From Medakamo hakoo (taxonomy: Eukaryota > Chlorophyta > Trebouxiophyceae > Coccomyxaceae): a stretch of DNA of 64,000 nt. Positions 54,119 through 63,958 of the stretch are shown in pieces. The notes under the pieces were generated by a model. It made no database searches and was not told where the DNA came from. It saw only the letters and a list, made by a program, of their open reading frames with translations. Position 1 is the stretch's first letter. Each line of letters opens with the position of its first letter. The translations under genes and the position numbers were made by a program. Location of the stretch: the NCBI GenBank assembly GCA_026636295.1, contig CP089459.1, positions 372,001-436,000 on the forward strand, written 5' to 3'.

Positions 54119-56566
54119 ATGGCCGGCACCAACGACATCACGGCCTTCTTCCCGCCCATGCAGCCGGCGGCGGCGGCCGCGCCTGCCCCAAAGAAACGCC
54201 AGGGCGGCCTCGGCGCCCTGGGCGTGCCCAAAGTCGAACCCCTGCCGCCGTCGCCGCCGGGCGAACAAGAAGAAGAAGCGGCCGCGGCGCGTCCACCGCC
54301 ACCGCTCGCGGCTTTCGCCTACAAAAGAGCAAGCGACCCGCCCGCCGCCGCGCCCAAACGCACCCGCCGGATGTTGGAAGATGACGACGACGACGCCGAC
54401 TCGCCAGCCCCACGCCCGCGCGGCCCACGCAAGGACGTCATCCTGGACAGTCCGTCGGAAGGCGGCGGCGGCGGCGGCGGCGGCGGTGGTGGTGGTGGCG
54501 GGGCAGAGCCCGCCGCCGCCGCCCGACCTCCACCCGTCATCCAGCTTTCTTCCTCATCCGACGACGAAGAGGAAGATGGAGACGGACATGCCGACGTCCT
54601 GGCGACGGTGGACAACATCGGCGCCCTCCTTCGCGAGGCCCTGGGCGGCGGCGTGCGCGACGACCGGTTCGCCGGCGGCGGCGACGGCAGCGGCGGCGGC
54701 GGCGGCTCGCTCGCCCTCCACTCGGCCGCCGACATCGCGGCGGCCTGTGCTCCACGGCCGCCCGAAGACGCCAGCAACGACAGCAGCGAGGACGGCGAGC
54801 GCGAGCGCGGCCCGGGCCCGCTGCCCGCCCCGGCCCCACCGCCGCCTCTCAAGCTGTACCAGCAGGTCGGCGTCAATTTCCTCGCCCTGCTGCGCTCGCG
54901 CGGCCTGTCCGCCATCCTGGCGGACGAGATGGGCCTGGGCAAGACGGCGCAGGTCGTCTCCTTCCTGGCCGTGCGCGCCGCGTCCGGCGACGAGGGCGGC
55001 CCCTTCCTCGTCGTCGTCCCGTCGTCCCTCCTGGACAACTGGGCGCGCGAGCTGGCGACCTGGGCGCCGTCCCTGCGCGTCGCCCGGTACTACGGCCCGC
55101 ACCGCGAGCGCGTGCGCGCGGACGTCAAAGCCCGGTCCCGTGGCGGGTGCGCCGACCCGCACGGCTTCCATGTCGCGCTGGCGTCGTACACCTCCTTTTC
55201 CGGCGATTCCGCGGCCGCGCGCACCGACCGGGCCTGGATCCGCGGCATCGCCTGGTCGATCGTGGTGTTGGATGAAGCGCACGCGGTGAAAAACGCGGCG
55301 GCCGCGCGGTCGGCCAGGCTGGCGTCCGTCGCGGCGGCGGCCGACATGCGGGTGTGCCTGACGGGCACGCCCCTGCAAAACCGGCCGAGCGAGCTGCGGT
55401 CGCTGCTGGCCTTTTTAATGCCTGACGTGTTTCAGGCGGAGGACGAGGAGGGAGAAGACGACGACGGCGCCGCGGCCGCGGACAAGGCCGCCACCCTGCG
55501 CCGGCTGCTGGCGCCCTTCATCCTGCGCCGGCTCAAGTCCGAGGTCGCGTCCCAGCTGGTGTCCAAAACGCAGGAGACCGTGCGGTTGGACATGCTGCCG
55601 TCCCAGGCGGCCGCGTACGCGGGCGCTGTGTCGGCCCTGCGCGCGGAAGCGGCCGGGGTGGCGGCGACGGGCGGTGGCGGCGACGACGAACACAACGCGG
55701 GCGCCGCGCTGGTGGCCGCCCTGGGATCAGCCCGCGCGGCGTCCTCGTTCACGCTGCTGCGCAAGCTCGCGCAGCACCCGCTGCTGACGCAGTCCGGGTC
55801 CGCCTTCCCGCCCGCGGCCTTGGACGCGATGGCCGCCGCGGCCGCCGCGGCTGGCACGTACGGCACGGACGACCCGGCCCGCGTCCGCGACCATTTTGTG
55901 GGCCTGTCCGACGCCGACTTGGCGGCGGCCGCGGCCGAGCTGGGCGGGCGGCGGGCGCGTGAGCATGCGCTCCAGCGCGGCGCGGTCGCGGCCGGGTCGG
56001 CCAAGGCGTCGTACCTGGCCGGCCTGCTGCCAAATTTGAAGGCGGCCGGCCACCGTGTGCTAATCTTCTCGCAGTGGACGATGGTCCTGGACCTGCTGGA
56101 ACGCGTGCTGGGCGACCTGCGCCTGTCCTGGTCGCGCCTGGACGGCGGCACGCCCTCGGGCGAGCGCCTGGCGCTCGTCGACGCCTTCAACGCCGGCGAC
56201 GGCGACTCCCACTTCGCCATGCTGCTCTCCACGGGCGCGGGTGGCCAGGGCTTGAATCTGACCGGCGCCGACACCGTCATCATCCACGACGCGGCCTGGA
56301 ACCCGGCGGTGGATCGCCAGGCGGAGGACCGGGCGCACCGGCTGGGCGCGACACGCCCCGTGCGCGTCATTCGGCTGGTGACGGTCGGCACGGTGGATGA
56401 GGGCGTGGTGGCGGCGGCCGACCGCAAAGCCGCGCTGGCCGACGCGGTGCTGGGCGAGGGGGAAGCCGGGCTGGAGGGCGAGAGCGAGGCCGCGGCCATG
56501 GGCGTCATGCTGGCCCAGGCGCTGGCCCGGCGTGCGGTGGGTGGGGGTGGGGGTGGGACTGAGTAG
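54119..56566 (+). CDS. SNF2 chromatin remodeller, Fun30/SMARCAD1/ETL1-like
   Basis: A single exon of 815 aa from the ATG at 54119 (Kozak-like ACCATGG); an in-frame ATG at 54074 would add 15 residues. The first residues, MAGTNDITAFFPPM, contain a PIP-like box (DITAFF). An acidic, Gly-rich disordered region follows to about residue 240. The ATPase has motif I DEMGLGKTAQVVSFLA, VVVPSSLLDNWARELATW, motif II VVLDEAHAVKN, motif III CLTGTPLQNRPSELRSLLAF, then ILRRLKSEVASQLVSKTQE. The second lobe has ILIFSQWTMVLDLLE-type sequence (VLIFSQWTMVLDLLERVLGD), GAGGQGLNLTGADTVIIHD and WNPAVDRQAEDRAHRLGATR. Insertion pattern and these motifs favour the Fun30/SMARCAD1 group, which edits chromatin at replication forks and DNA ends. 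No CUE domain is visible. Subfamily is less sure than SNF2 itself. Confidence 0.9.
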   Translation: MAGTNDITAFFPPMQPAAAAAPAPKKRQGGLGALGVPKVEPLPPSPPGEQEEEAAAARPPPPLAAFAYKRASDPPAAAPKRTRRMLEDDDDDADSPAPRPRGPRKDVILDSPSEGGGGGGGGGGGGGGAEPAAAARPPPVIQLSSSSDDEEEDGDGHADVLATVDNIGALLREALGGGVRDDRFAGGGDGSGGGGGSLALHSAADIAAACAPRPPEDASNDSSEDGERERGPGPLPAPAPPPPLKLYQQVGVNFLALLRSRGLSAILADEMGLGKTAQVVSFLAVRAASGDEGGPFLVVVPSSLLDNWARELATWAPSLRVARYYGPHRERVRADVKARSRGGCADPHGFHVALASYTSFSGDSAAARTDRAWIRGIAWSIVVLDEAHAVKNAAAARSARLASVAAAADMRVCLTGTPLQNRPSELRSLLAFLMPDVFQAEDEEGEDDDGAAAADKAATLRRLLAPFILRRLKSEVASQLVSKTQETVRLDMLPSQAAAYAGAVSALRAEAAGVAATGGGGDDEHNAGAALVAALGSARAASSFTLLRKLAQHPLLTQSGSAFPPAALDAMAAAAAAAGTYGTDDPARVRDHFVGLSDADLAAAAAELGGRRAREHALQRGAVAAGSAKASYLAGLLPNLKAAGHRVLIFSQWTMVLDLLERVLGDLRLSWSRLDGGTPSGERLALVDAFNAGDGDSHFAMLLSTGAGGQGLNLTGADTVIIHDAAWNPAVDRQAEDRAHRLGATRPVRVIRLVTVGTVDEGVVAAADRKAALADAVLGEGEAGLEGESEAAAMGVMLAQALARRAVGGGGGGTE

Positions 56567-56798
56567 ATGAAACAAAAACAAACGACGCATGCCCTTCTTC
56601 ACTCCGCTGTTCCTCCGTCCCGTCGTTCACCCTCACCGGCCTGGGCCGACGGCGTCGATCTGCTGCCCTCGCAGCGCCCCTCGTGATCCCTTGAGAAAGA
56701 GGGGGGAGGCGCGCAAGAAGGGAGGCGCTCAACTCTCGCGCGCGGTTGCCGGACCCGCGCGCGCGCGCTGAACCACGCCTGGGCTCCCACTCCACACC
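56567..56798. promoter_or_regulatory. Intergenic region SNF2 to rhomboid gene
   Basis: 232 bp with an A-rich start and CT-rich sequence; no recognisable element. Confidence 0.3.
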
Positions 56799-57686
56799 AT
56801 GCAGGCCCCACCGCCCGCCACGCTCGCCACGCTCGTCGCCTTGGGCGTCATCCACGCCGGCTGCAAGGCGAGCGGCCGCACACACGGCGAGGTGGGCCTG
56901 TCGCTCGCCGCGTGCGTCACCGGCCACAACCCGGGCCGGGCGATCACCGCCCAGCTCATCCACTTGGACACGTTCCACTTCATGCTGAACGCGCTGGCCC
57001 TGAGCTCCGTGGGCGCGGCGGGCGAGGCAGCGGTGGGAGGCGGCGCGCTGCGGTACGCGGCCGCGACAGTCGAACTGCTGGCTGGCACGGCCGCGCTCAC
57101 GCTCGCCGGGCTGGCCCTCCTCGCCCGCGGGCCGCTCTTGTACGCTCGCGCCCGCCCTGGCAACACCACGGCCCCGGCCTGGATGGACGCCATCGCGGAC
57201 CGGGCCGCCCGGACGTCCGTGGTCGGGTACAGCGGCGTCATTTTCGGGTGGTTTGCGATCGCTGCGCTCGCCTCGGGCGGCCGGGTGCCGTTCATCGGCG
57301 GCACCAGCCTCCCGGCCGTCTGCGGCCCGTTCCTCACCCTCATCGCCACGGCCGTCATCCTGCCGCAATCCTCTTTCCTCGGGCATTTGGCGGGCCTGCT
57401 GTCCGGCATTGCCGTCTACACAGTCGGCCTCGCCTGGCTGACGCCCGGCTTTGTTGTCACGGTGGTGGGGTGGGCGGCTGCGATCGGCTGGGCGCGGCAC
57501 CAGTCCGGCGCCGGGTGGAGCTGGCCGAGCTTGGGGAGTGGTGGCGGGGAGGGCGACGAAGACGGCCCCGACGCGGAGGCGGGCCGCCAGCAGCGGGCCG
57601 GGCTGCTGGACGCGGCGAGCGCCGAGGCGCGCGCGGCGGCCGCGGCTGCTGCGATGGCGCGGGCGGCGGGCGGGGGCGCCAGGTGA
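56799..57686 (+). CDS. Rhomboid-family intramembrane serine protease
   Basis: A single exon of 295 aa. Rhomboids cut transmembrane segments within the bilayer. About six hydrophobic helices are seen between residues 5 and 230: PATLATLVALGVIHAGCK, the loop QLIHLDTFHFMLNALALSS, the long AAATVELLAGTAALTLAGLA, VVGYSGVIFGWFAIAALA, LTLIATAVILPQSSFLGHLA and FVVTVVGWAAAIGWA. The catalytic dyad appears intact: Ser146 in GYSGVIFG and His196 in LGHLAGLLSG. The C-terminal 65 residues are hydrophilic and Ala/Gly-rich, on the far side of the membrane. There is no clear transit peptide, so a secretory-pathway location (plant RBL13/14-like) is more likely than mitochondrion, by inference. Confidence 0.88.
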   Translation: MQAPPPATLATLVALGVIHAGCKASGRTHGEVGLSLAACVTGHNPGRAITAQLIHLDTFHFMLNALALSSVGAAGEAAVGGGALRYAAATVELLAGTAALTLAGLALLARGPLLYARARPGNTTAPAWMDAIADRAARTSVVGYSGVIFGWFAIAALASGGRVPFIGGTSLPAVCGPFLTLIATAVILPQSSFLGHLAGLLSGIAVYTVGLAWLTPGFVVTVVGWAAAIGWARHQSGAGWSWPSLGSGGGEGDEDGPDAEAGRQQRAGLLDAASAEARAAAAAAAMARAAGGGAR

Positions 57687-57753
57687 GCAGAAGGGGTACG
57701 GATGTAAAAAAAAAACGCAACAAGAAGACACCTTCTCCGCCCTCTCTCCTCCG

Positions 57754-60417
57754 TCATCCGCGGGACGTGTTGGGCGTGGCGGGCGGCGGCGCGAGGCCGG
57801 GCGCACCATGCTCGGCCGCTGCGGGTTGGACAGCTGGCGGCGGCGGCGGCGGGCGCGCGTCGGGCAGGCGGACGCCCAGCATGGCGGCCAGGCCCGCCGC
57901 GGGCCCGGGCAGGTCGGCGGCCTGGCGGCCGCCACCACCGCCCGCGCCGGCGTGCGAGGCTAGCAGGGACGCCAACAGGTTGGCGTCCACGTCGACGGGC
58001 ACGATGGGACCCCGGGCGGCGGCGGCGGTGGGGCCGCCCCCACCACCACCACCGCCGTCCACGAACGTCTCGGCCAGGGTCGAGCCGGCCAGCTGGGCGT
58101 CCAGCGTCGCCGCGTACGCGGCTTCAAACCCGTCGTCTTCGGGCGGTGGGCCGGCGCGCAAGGCGGATCCACGCCCACGCTCCAAAGCCGCCAGCCGGGC
58201 GCGTTCTGCAGAGAGCGCAGCAGCGCCGGACCTGGACGGTTTGGCCGGGCGGCCTTCTTCGTCCTCCGACGACGACTCGTCTTCTCCTTCTTCATCGCTG
58301 GGGCCGTCGTAGAAGGACGAGCCTTCTTCCTCACTCGTGTCGTAGTCTTCGTCGTCGTCGTCGTCCATGTCGGAGCCGAACAGGGCGTTGATGGCGTCGG
58401 CGGCTGCGCCAGCACCTCCGCCACCACCACCGCTCCCGCCGCCACCAAACAGCTCGTCCGGGCCGACGCCCAGGCACGCGCCCAGCTCCCGCCAGAAATC
58501 GGCACCGTCTAGGGAGAGCGGGCCGTCGGCGGCGGGGGGCGGAGGCGCGTCAGCCGTAGGCGCGCCGCCGCCCGGAGGCTCGGGCGGCGCTTCCGCGCCC
58601 TCGAAACTCGACATACCTTCCACAAAGGCTTTCACCTGGGCGACGACCGCCGCCGGGTCAAACGGCGAGGAGGAGGAGGAGGGCTGGGCGCCCGCACCGC
58701 GCCGGCGGGGTGGCGGCTTCGCAGCCGGGCCTGCCGCGGCCGCCGCCGCCGCCGCCTCGAGCGCGTCGACCTCGGCGTCGAGGGCCGCGCCGCCGTCGGA
58801 CATCCACGCGTCCGAGTCGGGGACCGCGCCCGCGCCCGCCGCTTCCAGCACCGCCACGTCCGGGATGGGACTGGCCAACACCTGCCGCACGCGCAGCGCG
58901 GGCGCGGCCCGGCGGGCAGCGGCGGCCCGCCCCGCCGCACTGGACGCAAAGTCGGCGGCCGCCGTGGCCGTCAGCTGCCGCCGGCGGGCCGAGCCTTCGG
59001 CCTCGCCGTCGAACGCGCCGCGGGCGGCCAGGGCTGCGAGGAACGCCCGCCATTCGGGCAGGGTGGACAGGATGGCAGGGTCAGCCGGCGGGCCGCCGTC
59101 CTTGCCAGAGGTCAGCGCCGACCCGGACGCCAGCAGCAGGGCAAAGCCAGCGGCGACCTTGGCGCCCAGGTCCCGGGCTGCCACGGCCTCTGCCGGCGCG
59201 TCGGGCGCCAGAACCGGCCAGCCCGCCGGCGCGGGCCCGGCCGGCGCCAGGGCGTACTGCGCGTACTGCAGCCGGGAGAAGCGAGCGACGACCGTGGCCA
59301 GCGGCAGGGTGAAGGACGGGGCGCCACCGCTGGCCGCCCGCCGCGCGGCCGGGGTCGCGGCCACAAACTCCGCCGTCGCGGCCGCCACCGCGCCCGGCTC
59401 GGCCGCCAGGACGGCCGCGAGTCCAGCCGGCAGTGTCAGGCGTGCCCGGTGCACGCCCCGGGCCGCGGCAGCGGGCGCGCCGTCCAGGCGTGGGGCCAGC
59501 GCGGCCACAAGCTTTGGGCCAGCGGTCGTCGGCATGCCCGGGTCGCGCACCAAGGCCAGCGCCTGGGCGGCCGTCGGCTGGGTGGGGGAACCCGCTGGCA
59601 GGCGCCGCTTGGGCTGCCTGCCTTCCCCCGTCGCCGGAGGTGGGACGAGGTGCAGGTCCCCGCCGGCAAACCACACCCGGTCGGCCGCGACGTCCGGGGT
59701 GACCCAGCGCGGCAGGCCGGGCGCGGCTTCTATCAACAAAAACTCGCCGTCGTCCTCATCCCAGACCCGGGCGGCGACGCCGGGCAGGGACGCCGTGATG
59801 TGGCGCAACAACCAGGCCGCCAGCCACTCGTCAGCCACGGCGTCGCCGTACGTCAAGCGACCCCACAGGCAGGGCCCGCCGTCTCGTGTGTTGGGCGACG
59901 TCGCAAACGCGGGCGGGCGCGTGGAGGCGGTCCGCGCGGTCGCGCAAGAAGGCGAGGGTGGTGTGGGCCCAGTGCGGCGCCAGGGCGGCTCTACGTCCGT
60001 CGACGCCGTCAGGCAGCCTTCTAGCGAGTCGACGTGCCAGGCATGGTCGGCGGCACTGCCGGCCGTGGCGACGGTGGCGAGGACGGCCGAGCGGAGGGTG
60101 GCCAGGTCGGGTGTGCCTGGAGTGCGTTTTTTTGTTTGAGAGGCGTTGGGTGAGGTTTTCTGGCGGGAGACGCTGTGTGAAACGCACACGGCCGAGTCGG
60201 ACGGATGTGTATCCTCCCGGCTAGCACAAGGGCATGCTGGATGGAAGGGCGGAACTAGCGGTGCCGGGCGTTGCGGCAGCGTCAATGCGTCGTAACAAAC
60301 AAAAAAGCAAGACGCACCGCCGGGCGCGGGGTAGATCTCAAAGCAACATGCCGCGTCTGAAGTGGGTAGGTCGCCTATAGGAGGGGCCAGGCCGCCGGGC
60401 GGTTGTGGGCGCGTCAT
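57754..60417 (-). CDS. ECD: Ecdysoneless / SGT1-family protein (ECD)
   Basis: Exons 60318-60417 and 57754-60116 encode 820 aa; the 201-bp intron joins FEIYPAPGG to TPDLATLRSAVL in phase 1. ECD proteins act in pre-mRNA splicing through PRPF8 and the R2TP chaperone complex, and in cell-cycle control. The conserved N-terminal half includes RLTYGDAVADEWLAAWLLRH, VAARVWDEDDGEFLLIEAAP, LPRWVTPDVAADRVWFAGGD and LHLVPP. Helical, Ala-rich sequence follows with FSRLQYAQYA. The C-terminal third has a long acidic Ser/Asp/Glu region (SDMDDDDDEDYDTSEEEGSS) as in animal ECD, which is phosphorylated by CK2. Gly/Pro linkers enlarge the protein. The region just before RLTYGD (about residues 70-105) aligns poorly with the family and could hide a second intron. 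Confidence 0.88.
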   Translation of the reverse strand: MTRPQPPGGLAPPIGDLPTSDAACCFEIYPAPGGASCFFVCYDALTLPQRPAPLVPPFHPACPCASREDTHPSDSAVCVSHSVSRQKTSPNASQTKKRTPGTPDLATLRSAVLATVATAGSAADHAWHVDSLEGCLTASTDVEPPWRRTGPTPPSPSCATARTASTRPPAFATSPNTRDGGPCLWGRLTYGDAVADEWLAAWLLRHITASLPGVAARVWDEDDGEFLLIEAAPGLPRWVTPDVAADRVWFAGGDLHLVPPPATGEGRQPKRRLPAGSPTQPTAAQALALVRDPGMPTTAGPKLVAALAPRLDGAPAAAARGVHRARLTLPAGLAAVLAAEPGAVAAATAEFVAATPAARRAASGGAPSFTLPLATVVARFSRLQYAQYALAPAGPAPAGWPVLAPDAPAEAVAARDLGAKVAAGFALLLASGSALTSGKDGGPPADPAILSTLPEWRAFLAALAARGAFDGEAEGSARRRQLTATAAADFASSAAGRAAAARRAAPALRVRQVLASPIPDVAVLEAAGAGAVPDSDAWMSDGGAALDAEVDALEAAAAAAAAGPAAKPPPRRRGAGAQPSSSSSPFDPAAVVAQVKAFVEGMSSFEGAEAPPEPPGGGAPTADAPPPPAADGPLSLDGADFWRELGACLGVGPDELFGGGGSGGGGGGAGAAADAINALFGSDMDDDDDEDYDTSEEEGSSFYDGPSDEEGEDESSSEDEEGRPAKPSRSGAAALSAERARLAALERGRGSALRAGPPPEDDGFEAAYAATLDAQLAGSTLAETFVDGGGGGGGGPTAAAARGPIVPVDVDANLLASLLASHAGAGGGGGRQAADLPGPAAGLAAMLGVRLPDARPPPPPPAVQPAAAEHGAPGLAPPPATPNTSRG

Positions 60418-60626
60418 GTTTGGTGGTCACACACCACGGCCAGCTATGCCGGCGTTCTTTGTTGGCCAGCCAGCGCCAAAACTCGCTTGTGCCATCAAAA
60501 GGGTGTTTGTCAAACAGCGTCCTGGAGAGGGGCGGGGGAAAGCCGCGGCGCACACACACACCCGCAACTCCTTCCTTGAGCTTTCAGGAACCCGCACGGG
60601 GCCGCTCCACGCGGCCCAGGCAAACC
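60418..60626. promoter_or_regulatory. Divergent promoter region, ECD / MBOAT
   Basis: 209 bp between divergent starts; no strong motif. CA-rich stretch at about 60551-60562. Confidence 0.35.
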
Positions 60627-62535
60627 ATGGTCGCCTTTTCTCTTCCCCCACCTTTGCTCGACGTGCCGCTCGCGCGCCTGGCCTCCCTGGAGTCGGCCGC
60701 CATGGAGGCGACGGGCCTGGACATCGCCTTCCTGCGCTACGTCCTGTCTTTCTTCGCGTCCGTGCTGGTGGGGTGGGGCTGGCGGTACATGCCGACGCCG
60801 AGAGGTGAGAGAGAAACTGCAAGAATGCAGGGATGCGTTCTTGTCGATCGTCCGCGCAGGCGCGACAGCGGGGAGAGCGAGGGGACGCCCGGTGCTCGTC
60901 CCAACGCATGCCACGCTCGCCTGCACATCCGTGGCTAGTCACTGGCATGGGCTGCGGGCGAGGACGACAGCGGCTGCCCAGCGGAAACGGACGCTTTTCC
61001 GCTCTCACTTCCCTTCCCTCCATCCCCCATCCATCCATCCATCCTGTCCCTCCCCAGCCCGCCACCTCTACTCGGCCATCACGGGCGCGGCCTTGCTCGC
61101 CTACCCCTTTGGCCCGGCGTCTTTACTGCACCTGGCCGCGCCCGCCGCCGCCGTCTTTGCCGTCATGCGCCAGATCCGACCGCACGCGGGAACGCTCGCC
61201 TGGACGGCCGCGTTCTCGTACCTGGTGTGGCGCCACGTCGCGGGCGCGTCTGGCGGTGCGTGGAAGGCCGGGCGCGTCGATTACACGGGCGCACTCATGG
61301 TCCTGACGCTCAAGCTGATCGCGGCGGCGGTGGCGTACCAGGACGGGTTGAGGCTGGCCGCGGAGGATGAGAGCGTGCGGCAAGGGGATGGCGCGGCCGC
61401 GGCCGGCGCGGCGCAAGGCGAGGGCGCCCCCCCGCCGCCGCCGCCGCCGTCCCGCCTCTCCCCGTACGCCCGCTCCCACGCCCTGGCCGACCTGCCCACC
61501 CCACTGGAATGGGCGGGCTACTGCCTGGGAGCCGGCAACCTGCTGTCCGGGCCGTTCATGGAGATGCGGGAGTACCTGTCGTACACGAGGCGGAGCGGCG
61601 ACTGGGCCGCCGGCATTCCGCCCGGCGCCGGCCCCGCCTCCCTCGCCCGCCTGGCCAAGGCTGTCGCCTGTGGCGTGGCCCACGCTTTTTTGAAGCCGCG
61701 CTTCGGCGTGGCGGCGTTGGAGGGCGTGCCATACGAGAAAGCGGGCTTGGCCGGCCGGTTTGCGCTGCTGTGGGCAAGCGGCGTGACCGACCGCCTCAAG
61801 TACTATTTCGCCTGGACGGTCGCGGAAGCGTCGCTGATCGCGTCCGGGTTTGCGTACGAGGGGCCGGGCGGCGGGCGGAACGGCACGGCGTCCGACGGCG
61901 GGTCCGGCGCCGACCGCAACGGCGAGGAGCCTCCGCCGCCGCAGCCGGCCTCCGAGACCGCGGCCGCCGCCCGCCCGCCGCCCCCGCGCTGGGAGCGCCA
62001 CACCAACTCCTCTTTCCTGGGCGTGGAGCTCGCCACGTCCGCCGCCGCCCTGCCCGCCTCCTGGAACTCGCGGACGGGCGCGTTCCTGCGCCACTACGTC
62101 TACGAACGCCTGACCCGCGGGCGGCGGGGCGGGCTGCGCACCATGCTGGCCACGCAGGCCGTCGCGGGCGTGTGGCACGGCCTCTTCCCCGGCTACGCCA
62201 TGTTCTTCCTGTCGTCCGCCTTCATGTTTGAGGCGGCCAAGGCCCTGTACCGGTACGAAAAGCACGCGTGGCCGCGCTGGGTGGCCCGCGCCCGCCTGTA
62301 CCGCCTGGCCAAGTGGGCGTTCACGGCGGCGTGCCTCAACTACTCCGCCGCCGCGTTCCAGATCCTGGACGCGGCGCCGTCCTGGCGCGTGTGGCGGGGC
62401 GTCCACTTCCTGCCGTCCTTCCTCATGCTGGCCATCGTGGTCGTGGCCAAAGTGGTGCCGCCCCGGGCGCACGGGCGGAGGAGCAGTGCAGTGGGCGGTG
62501 GGGGTGGGGGTGGTCGGCAGAAGAAGGCGCAGTAA
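60627..62535 (+). CDS. MBOAT lysophospholipid acyltransferase (LPLAT/LPCAT type)
   Basis: Exons 60627-60804 and 61058-62535 encode 551 aa; the 253-bp intron joins MPTPR to ARHLYSAITGAALLA in phase. Plant and yeast relatives (LPCAT, Ale1) re-acylate lysophospholipids in the ER membrane in the Lands cycle. About ten hydrophobic segments are visible. Family landmarks: LKLIAAAVAYQDG, DLPTPLEWAGYCLGAGNLLS, GPFMEMREYLSYT, TDRLKYYFAWTVAEASLIAS and WNSRTGAFLRHYVYERL (catalytic-loop Asn). The essential His lies in QAVAGVWHGLFPGYAMFF. Two low-complexity cytosolic inserts interrupt it: a Pro run near residue 190 and a Pro/Glu segment near 335-360. The C-terminus ends in Gly and basic residues without a clear KKxx signal. 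A CCAT repeat lies in the intron ahead of the acceptor. Confidence 0.93.
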
Positions 62536-62622
62536 GGAAAAAAAACATGGAGCACGGTCGCAGGAAGGAAAGAGCGTGGGAGCGTGGGAGGCGTGGTGGG
62601 GTCAGTCCCTTTTGCCGCGGCA

Positions 62623-63958
62623 ATGCGTCCTGTGCGCGCCGACGCCGACGCGGGCGCGCCTCCTCCCAGCCCGCCCGCCCCGCAGGATGATACCAGTGCC
62701 TCGCCCTCCAGTCCACCGGGCCCGTGGGAGGCCGTGACGCCGGACGGCGGCGTGGAGAAGCGGGTGCTGGTGGCCGGGCGCGGACCCCGCCCGCCCCTCC
62801 ACGCGCGGTGCCTGGGTGAGCTTGGATGGAGAGGGGGTGCCCGCGCGAACAGGCAAACCCCCCTGAAACGCGGCCTGCCCCGCCGAGTGGAGCACGCTGG
62901 ATCATCCAGGCGTGAGAGGGGGGGGGGGGGGAGGAGGGAGCGCGGGCGCCCGGCGGCCGACGGCCCTGCCTCACCCCGTCAGTTTCACACACACCCCACC
63001 AGTCCACTACGACGGCTTCCTGGACGCGGGCGGCACGACCTTCATCTCCTCCCGGGCCGAGTCGGCGAGCGGATCCCCGGCCGTCATCGTGGCGGGCCGC
63101 ACCGCCGCCCTGCGCGAGACCGGGCTCGCCCTGGCCGTGGGCGCAATGGCGGTCGGCGAGACGGCGGACGTGCGCGTCGCGCCTGCATACGGCTACGGCC
63201 CCGCCGGCTCTTTTTCCTTCCCCGCCGTCCCGCCGCATGCCACGCTGCGGTACGAAGTCCAGCTCCTCGCGTTCGAACCGCCGGACGAAGGCAAGGACGT
63301 GGGCGCCATGCTGTTTGAGGAGCGGGTCGAAGCGGCGGCCCGGCGGCGGGCGGCCGGGAATGACGCGCTGGCCGCGGGCGACCCGACCTCCGCCCTGGCG
63401 TCCTACCGCGTGGCCCTCTCCTACCTGGACGAGGACTTGTTGATCCAGCTGGAAGGCCGCCACGCCGAGGTCGCGGAAGCCGAAGTCCGGGCGGCCCGGC
63501 TGAACGCGGCGGCGGCGTGCCTGGCCGCGGGCGACGCGCGCGGCGCTGTGGCCGAGTGCGACGCCGTGCTCGTGGCGGGCGGGGCGTCCATCCCGCCGCC
63601 CCAGCGCGCCAAAGCCCACTACCGCCGAGGCTTGGCCCGGCGCCGCCTGGGCGCGCCCGGGGACGCGGTCGCGGACTTCAAGGCTGCGGCGGCCGCGGCC
63701 CCGGGCGACGTCGCCATCCGGCGCGAGCTGGCCGCCGCGCTGGGCGAGGCGCGCGCGCAAGCCGACGCGGGCGCGGCGCTGTTCAAGGCGGCGCTGCAAC
63801 GACAGGCAAAGCGGGCAGAGGGGACGAGTGAGGACGCGGCGACGGCAGCAGTAGAACAGCAGGCGGGCGGGCGGTGGCGCTGGGCGGCGACCGTGCCGGC
63901 TGTCGTGGTCGCGGCCGTGCTTGCGGCCGTGCTCGCGGCCGTGGTGGGTCGGCTGTGA
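62623..63958 (+). CDS. TWD1: Membrane-anchored FKBP-TPR immunophilin (FKBP42/TWD1-like)
   Basis: Exons 62623-62815 and 63003-63958 encode 382 aa; the 187-bp intron joins HARCL to VHYDGFLDAGGTTFISS in phase. Arabidopsis TWD1/FKBP42 is an ER/plasma-membrane immunophilin that binds HSP90 and chaperones ABCB auxin transporters; animal FKBP8 is similar. Here the FKBP domain spans about residues 45-165 (GLALAVGAMAVGETADVRVA, AYGYGPAGSFSFPAVPPHAT). The TPR domain follows: EERVEAAARRRAAGNDALAA, ARLNAAAACLAAGDARGAVA and KAHYRRGLARRRLGAPGDAV, with the basic HSP90 carboxylate-clamp residues. A hydrophobic C-terminal anchor is clear (VPAVVVAAVLAAVLAAVVG). Active-site FKBP aromatics are mostly replaced, as in TWD1, so isomerase activity is doubtful. 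Starts 87 bp after the MBOAT stop. Confidence 0.92.
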
